Below are positions 1-9,500 of a DNA stretch of 15,751 nt, piece by piece (position 1 is the stretch's first letter; each line of letters begins with the position of its first letter). The notes under the pieces are model-generated. The model was not told the origin of the DNA and did no database searches. It worked only from the letters and a program-made list of their open reading frames with translations. Made by a program: the position numbers and the translations under genes. Origin of the DNA: Acinetobacter sp. (GTDB taxonomy: Bacteria > Pseudomonadota > Gammaproteobacteria > Pseudomonadales > Moraxellaceae); assembly GCA_030523805.1 (NCBI GenBank), contig JAUNHS010000034.1, forward strand, positions 1 to 15,751. The letters run 5' to 3'.

Positions 1-35
1 AACACAGTTTAAATGTATTTATGGAGATTATTGCA

Positions 36-2876
36 ATGAAATTGTCATCAGAGATTGTTCCTCCTGCTGATGGACGTAAGTTATACCAATATCGGATAAC
101 AGATCAGGATTATCAATTATTACGAGAAGATTTAAAAAGCTTGAAAAGATTACCTAAAACTGTATTTGAAAGGAAAGCATTTGTTTTATATGCTGCAGAA
201 TGGTGGAGAAGAGAGAGTAAAGAGTGGAAATGGGAGCCATTATTAGAGTCTTTAGGTTGGGATATTGAAAGTATAACGTCAAATGAGCGTGTGGATTTAA
301 TTGATAAAGGATTAAGGGCATGGAAACTTGATATTGTTAGAACTGAAAAAGTTAGAAGAGCAATTGCATCACTCTTTATTCAAGGAGGTTTTCCTATACA
401 GTATGTTACTGAAAAAGATGGATGGTTACCTATTTTATTGCGTAAGTCTTTAGATGCTCATATGAAAAAGGAGGAATTACCATTAAGTAAAGAGCATTTG
501 CAGAATCATAGTCCACTAATCCCTAAAAGTTTACAAGAAGCAGGGGAATATTTTACAGAAGTGATTAAGGAATTTTGTGTTCAAGTCAAGCAAATGATTG
601 AAGGTGTACAGGATCTGGATCAACTAGAAAATATTACTGAAATATTTAAAGAAGGTTGGGAGGAAAACTTTCCTTTCCCTTTGGGTGAAGAGCAAGCAAC
701 GGTGTTATTGAAAAGTCTTATTCAAGATTCTGTTACAATTTATAAGCAAGCTAAAAAGAATGCCGCAGTACGCCAAAAGCAGACGAGTACAACAGATCCA
801 TTTGGTGCGATTCAATTGAAACGTACGCTATTTATTCAGCATAATAAACAGCATGAGCCACCGCAGAAACGTGCGTTTTATATATTGCCTAATGAAATTC
901 AATTAGCTGATGCAGATATGGAAAAGTTACTAAAAGGAACAGATGCCGAGTATGTATTTTTCCCTTTGTATGCACAACATAATGCACGAGAATTATTAGG
1001 TGAAAAAAAGCAAAAGTACCAATATGAAATTATTGAGAGACAAAAAGTCCTTAAACGAACTCATCGTGATGGAGATGATGAATTAAGCATTGAGAATAGC
1101 GCTTTAGCGTGGGAGGAGAGTGCCTATGTGAGTATGCTCGATGAATACGGGAAAGATTGTGCAACCTTGATTGCAGGTCAATTACCCTACCAAAATCAAT
1201 CTATGGAAAGCATTTCGCCTAATATTCCATATTGTGCAATCAAAACATATGACACAGAGCAAGGCGTGGAGTATGAGTACTTACAAAGTTCATCGGCAAA
1301 TGTAAAAGAAGAGTCAATGCTGGTATATATCCCTAAAGGTGTAACAATTACCAGCGGTGAAGAAAATATTACCCTATTGGCGGAAGACACTCAGGGCGAA
1401 TATTATGAATTAAAAGGCGTGTTGCATTTGGTGAGTGGAGAAGCGAAATATCGCTTCCGTACGAATGCAGATTTACACGATTATTATGAACTACAGGGTC
1501 ATATTGTTGAAGACTTTACATCTACAGTTTATAAAGGGGAAATTCAACTTTATAAACGTAATAAATTGAATGCAGAGGTAAAAGATTCAGTTCCCCAAAT
1601 AGATATTAAAATACAGAAAAAAGGGGAGAGAAGTAGCAAAAGTTACTCGGTAGAAAGAAGGAATGCTTTGGGCCTATACCAAATGGTTTGTAAGGACAAA
1701 GATGGCTATATTGTCTTTTCTCAAAAAATTGGTTTAGTGCCTAAAGATTTTTCTTATCATGTACAAGCAGATGGGAAAAATTGCATGATTACATTTGATC
1801 GCAAGTATGTTATAACAACAGCAGATCCACGTGTAAAAATTGAACAAGCCGATAATAAAGTAACGCTGATTAAACAAGAAGATGATAACTTGCTACATGT
1901 GAAACTGCTGGTGGAAGGGCTACAGCTTATGGTTCCATGGCCAGTTACACAAGCAGCTTTAGTTAAATATAACGATCATTTTACAAGTTATGAAATCGAT
2001 CCGATGAACAATAAAAGGGTCTGTATTTTGGATAGTACGGCTTTTAGACAAATTAAAATGGCAAAAGCAAAAGACGAAAAGCCATTTAAACTCGCCTATA
2101 GTCTTGATGGTCATGATGCTGTGAAAAATGGCTTTATAGAAGAATACCCAAATAAAAATGGTGTGGAGACTGTTGAGTTAAAAGGTGTTTTGGAACGGGC
2201 GAAAGGGTTATTGAAGCGTAGTGAAAAAGGGTTGGCTGCAAAAGTCAATTTGCAAGTAGATGGTAAAAAAATCATAGAAATTGCGTATGTTCGCTATCAG
2301 TTAAAAACACCACAAATTAGAGCAAATCAATCTAATGATACGACTGATAATAGTCAGTCGAATTGTGCTTTGGCACCTGGTTTGCAAGAGTTAGGGTTTC
2401 AGCCAGCAAAAGAATATCTTGAGATATGCTCAAATGTTTATCACGAAGATGAGGTGCAAAAAGAGTTAAATAAGTTAGCCGAGCAACCACTGCAATGCAG
2501 GGCAATGAGTTTTAAAGACCCTACAAATATTGTTGATTTACCAAGGGAGGATTGTAATCGTTTTGATTTGGAAAATCTAAAAGATAGTAATGACTGTTGG
2601 CTTATTTTTATCCAAGCTCAAGGTGAAGAAAAGTTAGATGACCAAATTAGTATTTGGCCAACGATATATCCTACACAAAATGGCTCTCTTACGGAAAAGG
2701 AAGAAGCAGAACTGTCTGATTTGGCTAAAATTTGTTTGTTGCTCGATGAAAAAGAACGTAAGACACAAATGATAGCACATCTCAGAAAAATGGCATTAGA
2801 TGCTGAAAATATGCAAAAAGATTGGGATTATTTATCTGCTTTGACAAGACATTGTCATGCGGAAAGCTTGCCATAG
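36..2876 (+). CDS. druH: DruH-like Druantia type III protein (YjiT / STY4851 family), cut short by an in-frame TAG
   Basis: This is the N-terminal 946 residues of a large protein that I read as DruH, the partner of the DruE helicase in Druantia type III anti-phage defence. Its biochemical role is unknown. The recognisable part is N-terminal: an AAEWWRRE motif at about residues 53-60 followed by WEPLLESLGW, which I associate with the YjiT / STY4851-ECs_5259 family (recalled, not searched). The middle is rich in beta-strand-like stretches. No signal peptide, membrane segment or catalytic motif is visible. I chose ATG 36 because GGAG at 23-26 lies 9 bases upstream; ATG 21 would overlap that site. 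The stop is a TAG in a frame that stays open afterwards (to 3545), so this is probably a truncated gene. It lies upstream of druE on the same strand and is probably cotranscribed. The druH name rests on the motif plus the neighbouring DruE-type helicase. Confidence 0.8.
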   Translation: MKLSSEIVPPADGRKLYQYRITDQDYQLLREDLKSLKRLPKTVFERKAFVLYAAEWWRRESKEWKWEPLLESLGWDIESITSNERVDLIDKGLRAWKLDIVRTEKVRRAIASLFIQGGFPIQYVTEKDGWLPILLRKSLDAHMKKEELPLSKEHLQNHSPLIPKSLQEAGEYFTEVIKEFCVQVKQMIEGVQDLDQLENITEIFKEGWEENFPFPLGEEQATVLLKSLIQDSVTIYKQAKKNAAVRQKQTSTTDPFGAIQLKRTLFIQHNKQHEPPQKRAFYILPNEIQLADADMEKLLKGTDAEYVFFPLYAQHNARELLGEKKQKYQYEIIERQKVLKRTHRDGDDELSIENSALAWEESAYVSMLDEYGKDCATLIAGQLPYQNQSMESISPNIPYCAIKTYDTEQGVEYEYLQSSSANVKEESMLVYIPKGVTITSGEENITLLAEDTQGEYYELKGVLHLVSGEAKYRFRTNADLHDYYELQGHIVEDFTSTVYKGEIQLYKRNKLNAEVKDSVPQIDIKIQKKGERSSKSYSVERRNALGLYQMVCKDKDGYIVFSQKIGLVPKDFSYHVQADGKNCMITFDRKYVITTADPRVKIEQADNKVTLIKQEDDNLLHVKLLVEGLQLMVPWPVTQAALVKYNDHFTSYEIDPMNNKRVCILDSTAFRQIKMAKAKDEKPFKLAYSLDGHDAVKNGFIEEYPNKNGVETVELKGVLERAKGLLKRSEKGLAAKVNLQVDGKKIIEIAYVRYQLKTPQIRANQSNDTTDNSQSNCALAPGLQELGFQPAKEYLEICSNVYHEDEVQKELNKLAEQPLQCRAMSFKDPTNIVDLPREDCNRFDLENLKDSNDCWLIFIQAQGEEKLDDQISIWPTIYPTQNGSLTEKEEAELSDLAKICLLLDEKERKTQMIAHLRKMALDAENMQKDWDYLSALTRHCHAESLP
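2874..2876 (+). other. In-frame amber codon interrupting druH
   Basis: TAG at 2874-2876 ends the upstream reading frame after residues AESLP. Reading straight on in the same frame gives VSFDCWRYAKYVPEFLLAIA and continues without a stop to TAA 3543-3545. The codons after TAG look like ordinary protein. There is no ATG, GTG or TTG in this frame until ATG 2961. A single substitution from CAG, AAG or TGG would explain it. The base after the codon is G. No suppressor tRNA or readthrough structure can be shown from this window. Confidence 0.85.
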
Positions 2877-2960
2877 GTTTCTTTTGACTGTTGGAGATAT
2901 GCAAAATATGTACCAGAATTCTTATTAGCCATTGCTTGGAGTGAGCCTTATTCTTTATTA

Positions 2961-3545
2961 ATGGTGAATCAGCAAACAAAAGCAGAAATACTACAATTGC
3001 ATGATGTCTTTTATGGGCTTATGCCTTATGAAAGTCTTGTTAAGATTTATCAAAATGGGGCAGATACAGCACAAACTAAACCATTATTTGCGGATATTAT
3101 TTCTCAAACAGAACATGAAGAGCCAAAGATAGGAATCATAGACTTTTTTATTGATGTTGATACTACTTGGCAGGCGTGGAAAACGTCAGATAGTGAAAAT
3201 AAAAAAATGGATCAGTTCAATGGGTTATGGAAGTTGGTAGATGGTATAAAGTCAGAAGTTAAGGTGGCTATACCAACTACAGCATCTTTAAAAGTGTTTG
3301 GTGATAAGTTTTTTAAAGAAGAAGATGACCTAACAATACGAGGACGTACATATTTACCGATTGTTTTGGCGTGGCTGATGATTTATGCAAATGAAGCAAG
3401 CTTTGAGCCATTACATCAGTATAGTTATGATATTGAGGAATTGACCAAGCAAAATAATAGCTATTGCGATTATTTTGAAAGAACGATGTTAGCCATGTTA
3501 AATTTCTTTTACTTTCAAAAGAAGCATGCAGCGGCTAAAGCATAA
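2961..3545 (+). pseudogene. druH: C-terminal part of druH, separated by the amber codon
   Basis: The open stretch from ATG 2961 codes for 194 residues, but the coding frame really begins right after the TAG at 2877 and adds 28 more plausible residues. It is in the same frame as the upstream druH piece, so with the stop read as an amino acid the protein would be about 1169 residues. ATG 2961 has no Shine-Dalgarno site: the sequence before it is CTTATTCTTTATTA. Independent translation is therefore doubtful unless ribosomes reinitiate. The predicted protein is soluble, mostly helical towards its end (for example RTYLPIVLAWLMIYANEAS), and ends in a small basic AAAKA tail. It shows no catalytic motif. 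TAA at 3543 lies 39 bases before the druE start. I treat it as a remnant or split part of DruH, not as a separate gene. Confidence 0.75.
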
Positions 3546-3571
3546 ACATATCCATTTTTAAAATTTTTAAT

Positions 3572-3575
3572 GAGG
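3572..3575 (+). promoter_or_regulatory. Shine-Dalgarno site of druE
   Basis: GAGG lies 9 bases before ATG 3585, in the 39-base gap after the druH frame. It shows that druE has its own translation signal, so its synthesis need not depend on ribosomes reading through the upstream amber codon. Transcriptional polarity could still lower its expression. Confidence 0.75.
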
Positions 3576-3584
3576 TAATATCCG

Positions 3585-6500
3585 ATGACAACGCAAATGA
3601 CAAAAGAGCAAGAGAAATTTTTCTCAGGACAAATTTCACAGTTAAAAGCACATGCTGTAGAGGCTACACTGAGTATTTTAGGTGTACAAGATAAAGTGCG
3701 AAAGCATTTAGAAAAAGAACTCAATGCAGGGATTATGGGTTCACCTGTTTTTGATGTGTTATTTCCTTGGCAAGGTCAAAAGAAAAAAATGGGTGAGTTT
3801 ACCGATTTATTTCATGCAAAAACCATAGAAAAAGTACTTGAAGAGCAAATTCCTACACCATATAAGCACCAAGTAGAAGCATGGCAAAAGTTAAAAGATC
3901 AATCACAGGTCAATTCTTTGGTTGTTACCAGTGGTACAGGTTCAGGTAAAACCGAGTGCTTTTTAGCACCAATTGTGGACGATTTAGTGCGTACACTTGA
4001 TAACCCAGATGATAATGGCGAAGGGGTACGTGCTTTATTTTTATATCCTTTAAATGCTTTAATTAACTCTCAACGTGAGCGTTTAACAGAATACACAAAT
4101 CCATTTCAAGGAAAGATTAGATTTTGTTTATATAATGGTAAAACCCCAGAAACGATGGACGAGAAAAGTGGGCAAGGAAAAGCTGCTAGAGAAAACAATG
4201 CTGGCGAGGTTTTAGATAGAAAAAATTTACGTGAAAAACCACCACAAATGCTGATTACAAACAGTACGATGTTGGAGTATATGCTGATACGCCCAGCAGA
4301 TCATCCAATTTTAGCAAAGTCTCAAGGCAAATTAAAATATATCGTACTAGATGAAGCACATAGCTATTTGGGCTCTATGGCCGCTGAGTTAGCCCTATTG
4401 CTCAAGAGAACTTTTTTGGCATTTGGCGTAGAAGCAGAAAATATTCACTTTATTGCCACATCAGCGACCATTGGTGATGATGAAAATGCAATAAGAGAAT
4501 TAAAAGAATTTTTATCTTCCCTTACAGGTGCACAAAAAGATCGTATTCATGTAATTACTGCAAATAGGGAAATTCCAACACTAACACCGCACGCTAGTAA
4601 TGGTCAGGAAACTTTAGAAGATCTTCTTGCTATTGATCACGGTCAAATGGTAAGCCCTAAACGATTTGAACGTTTAGAGCAGCACGAGCGAGCACGTAAA
4701 ATTAGAGAGGCTTTTATACCAGATGGGCGTGCAAAAGCACTGCAATTAGATACGCTGGTTAAGACAATTGTAACCAATAAAGCTGAGAATACCAAAGAGG
4801 CTGAAGAGAAAGATCTCCTTGCGTGGTTAGACCTATTGGCACATACCAAAAAGAATGATGAAGAACCTGCTTTTTTACCTTTAAGAGCACATGTATTCCA
4901 ACGGACTTTAGCAGGCTTGTATAGCTGTGTGAATCCAACGTGTACAAAAAAAGAGAAAGATAGCGATTTGGGAAATCAATGGCCATTTGGCTATTTATAT
5001 GCCTATGAGCCACAAAATAGTAAATGTGAATGTGGCTTCCCTATCTATGGTGTACAGATGTGTGGCGATTGCTCAACGCCATATTTACTTGTAAGAAAAG
5101 GTAATACAAAAAGTGGCAAAGAGCAACTTAAAAAATATTATGCGGAGCAACACGATGAGTATATGTTAGATACGGATATGGCTACAGATACCACTACAAA
5201 TGTAGTGTGGGTACTTCCAAAGTCTGTTACAGGAGAAATCGAGAATGTAGACAGTCGGTATCTTAATCAGAATGGTGAATTGTATGGAAGACTACCAAAA
5301 GAAGATTGTATAGAAATTGATTATATTAAACCTATCAGTAAGGATAAGAGAGATGATGATAATCTTGATGAAGAAATTAGTAATAATAAATCAAGATGTC
5401 AGTTACCTTCCTGTGCTGGTGTGGTAAATATGCAATATTTAGGTATGCCTTTTTATATGAGCGAAGCGGTGAATGTGCTATTGCCATATTGTCCACCACA
5501 TAATAGTAAAGTAAGTTTACCTTTTGATGGCAGACGTATGATTACTTTTACCGATAGCCGACAAGGAACATCACGTTTAACGATGAAGTTAAATGATGAC
5601 TCTACACGTCATGTAACACGTCATGTGGTGTATCATGAGATTTTGGATAAAGGTGAGGATTGTGAAAATAAGGACGTAAAAGACAAAAAAGCAGCTTTGA
5701 AAATAAAAAAAGATGAAAAAGTAGAACAGGAAAATCAGTTAAAGCAATCTGATCCAGGTGAAAGCACGGGGATTGAATATGTTATAAAACATCTGGAAAA
5801 GGGGATAGCAAAAATAGAAGATGAATTGCAGGAGTTGGAAAAAGACAGCTTTGCCACGCAATATCATAAATCATCTACTTGGAGTGAAGTTGTTGAGCGA
5901 TTAACGACGGAAGTCGCTGATGGTGGTTGTTTATCTTATGGTAAAAAGGTTCTAAAATTATTAGAAGATAAAGACAATAAGGATGCAGCAAGGATTCTTT
6001 TATTGAATGAACTGGCGTATCGTCCTAAAAGAGCAAATACTTTAGAAACTTTGGGACTAATATCTTTTTATTATCCAGCATTGGACAAGGTAAGTGCACC
6101 TGCAAATTGGGTGGCAGAGAGTAAATTAACAGAGCAAAATTGGCGTGAATTTCTGAAAATTCTCTTAGATTTTTACATACGTGATAAAAGATGTTTTGCT
6201 TTATCTAAAGAAGATAATGATGCATTAAGTAGCCGCTTTTCATCTCGTAACGTTTTGCTTGAGCCTGTAAAAGAGTCAGAGCAAGGAGTATCGTGGAAAA
6301 AAACATGGTTGGTAGCGAGAGAAAATAAAGATGGCTCTGTATCTCAAAAAAATCATCGTATAGTCAAGTTATTGATGCTGGCAACTCAAATTGAAAATGT
6401 AGATAAAATACAAAGCTGGTTAAATACGGCTTGGCTACATTTAAAAGAACATAAGTTGATTGTCCCACATAGTGATAGCAATAGTAATACTGAGGGCTAT

Positions 6501-9500
6501 AAATTCAACTTTGACCAGGTGCATTTAGCAATTCCTAAAGCGTTATATATTTGTCCAGTTACAAATCGCTTTTTAGATACGACTTTTGCAGGTTATACGC
6601 CTTATGCCTATGGTAAATTAGAGAGCATGAAGCAACAAAAACAAGAGTTTAACTGTGGCGAAAAGGTAACTATGCCTATTCCAGCATCTTATAATGAAGA
6701 TGCACTGGAAAAGTCCAGAAAGTTGCGAGATTGGATTGCTAATAATAATGATATAATTAATGCATTCAAGGAAAAAAATTTGTGGTCAGATATTAGTAGT
6801 CGTGTGATTACAGAGTATCGTATTATTTGTTCAGAAGAGCATTCTGCACAAATTAATGGCGAAGCATTGCAAGATCTAGAGCAGAACTTTAAAGAAGGTG
6901 AGCGTAATATTCTAAACTGTTCTACAACCATGGAAATGGGGGTAGATATTGGTGGTCTTTCTAGTGTTGCCATGAGTAATGTCCCACCGCACCCAGCGAA
7001 CTATTTACAGCGTGCAGGTCGTGCGGGGCGTAGGGGGGAAAGTACCGCATTTGCTTATACCATTTGTAAAAACAATACCCATGATTTACGTGTGTACAAG
7101 CATACGGATTGGTCATTTACTACTAAAATTCAACCGCCAAAAGCGATTTTAAGTAGTAAGAAAATCGTATTACGCCATATTAATGCTTATTTATTGGGGA
7201 ATTCTTTAAAAGATCTTCATGCTAGTAGTGATAATACATCTTCTACGCTTTCTATGAAGCTGGCGGAATTTTTATTGGGTTGGAAACCTGATAGTAAAAA
7301 ATTTAAAATGGATTTTATTAAAGATAAGTTAGCCGCTTTTAAAAAGGAAAAAGAAAAGGATAAAGATAAGCCATGGGAGAGAGTAAAGTCATCTCTGTAT
7401 GAGCAATTGATTGAGCGATTAGAAAGTTACGTCCGCGATTCGGAGTTAAAAAGCCTTCAGGTAGCAAAAGATATTCAGAAAATTTGTCAGCATAGTTCTT
7501 ATGAGGGAAATGAGGCTCATACGATATTGCAAGAAAGTATCGCTAGCTTTAAAAGCCTAGAAAACGGTATATTTGCCAAGATAGGACGAATTTTTGACGA
7601 ATATGCTGATGCAGGTGGTGAATATAAGGAGCAGTATCAGAAAAAATTGGTTAAAAAATTAGAAAGTTTAGCCAATGAACACTTATTAAGTGCTTTAGTA
7701 CATGCGGGGATATTGCCAGCACTTGGTTTCCCATCTGATATTGTGCAATTAGATACGATGACATATGCTCAGCAAAAAGCAGAGGATAAGCAAAAAGCAG
7801 AGTGTGAAGATAACTTATTTAGATTTGCAGGAGAAGCAACTAGAGAGCTGTCTATCGCATTACAAGAGTATGCACCAGGAAATACGGTTGCTATCCATGG
7901 TCGTGTGTATAAATCAGCTGGGATTGATTTAGAGCATTATTTTCAGAAAGAAATGGGTGGTGATACGACAGCACAAGATATTCGTGAGGTAAGATATTGT
8001 AAGCATTGTGGGCAGAGTTTTATTGACCAACCTGTAGAAGATTGCCATTGTTGTGAAAATCCAAGTTTCCAAGCATATCAATATATTCAACCGAAAGGTT
8101 TTAAAGTTGATTTTTATAGTGAGCCGACCAATAAATATGAGCAGCGAGAATATATTGCAACGATTGACCCGCTTGTACAAGTTGATGAAGCTATTCAGTG
8201 GCAACATAACCCATTATTTTCATACCGTAGCGATGCAGATGGAAAAATTTTCTATATGCATAAAGGACGTAAAGGTCATGGTTTCTTTGTTTGCTTGGCA
8301 TGTGGTCGTGCAGAAAGTATTCTATATAATAAGGAGCATAAACTTAAAAAGGAAAAAGAACATGATGGTAAAAAATTTGACTCTATGTATAAATTGCAAG
8401 AGTATAAATTTAGTAAACACAGACCTTTATACCCAACTGGTCAAACAAGTGGGGACTATTGTATCGCTTATGGACGCTCAGGATTGATACAAGATGTACA
8501 ATTAGGCTTTGATGCAGGAACGAGCATATTTGAATTTGTACCTAGAGATCCAAAAACTGGTGAATATTATCAGTATATGAGTAAAAATGATGATAGAGGT
8601 ACAGACTTTTTACGTAGTTTGGCTGTCGCATTACGCCATGGTTTGGCTAAATGCTTAGGTATTGATACTAAAGAGCTTCGCTTTATATGTAAATCTGTCG
8701 TGATTGGTGATGATCATGATCAACCTGTAGGTGTGATTTGTTTATATGACCAATCTAAAGGGGGTGTAGGCTATGCCAATTTAGCCCAACAGTATATGTA
8801 TGAAGTATTGGATCATGCTTCTGAATTGGTTAATCATTGTTCGTGCGGATCATCATGCCATGATTGTTTATTGGAGTTTGATACTAAAGGCGATGCAGAA
8901 ATCTTGGACCGTAACATGGTGGCAGAGTATCTAAAAGAGTTATTGGATAAACTTGGTGAATTTAAGAACGATCTAAACTTGACAGAAATTGATGCGCAAC
9001 CAGCTTTTGGTTCATTTAATGATATTATTACTCAGCATTTTGGGAGTTATGATACGATTTCATTAAATTTACATGGTAATGCTGAACATTGGAATTCATT
9101 TGTCACGCTTTATGATAAAGTAAATTCTTGGTTAAAGATCGGTAAAAATGTGCAATTGTTTATAGATGATAAGCAGTTATCTCAACTCAATGCAGTAGAG
9201 AAAGATTTAATTTTTGGTTGGCTAACGACTAGTAGAGACAAATTTAAAGTATATCAAAAAGCTAAGAATGATGAGATGATTGTGCAGTTGTCAAACGCAT
9301 CATCACAAGATGAGTGTATGAGCTTTTTTGCTTATGACCCTACGGAGAATGAGTTTCAAAGCAGTGCAGCAACGCCACAAGAAGATATGTACTGGAATAC
9401 GGAAAATGCATGGGCCGTATATAGTAGAAAGTGTGAAAAAATTAGTGGTGATATTTTAGAGAAAGAGAAATTTAAAGTAGATAGTACGACATTATCTGTA

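Noticed and set aside
21..35. ATG 21 as the druH start
   Set aside because: The GGAG ribosome site lies at 23-26, inside that start, and is correctly spaced (9 bases) for ATG 36.
2961..3545. The 194-residue frame as an independent third Druantia gene
   Set aside because: It is in the same frame as druH, coding-like sequence continues upstream to the TAG, and the ATG has no Shine-Dalgarno site.
8053..8487. A 144-residue plus-strand frame inside druE
   Set aside because: It overlaps the intact druE frame, which has conserved cysteine motifs there; it has no ribosome site and an AT-driven composition.
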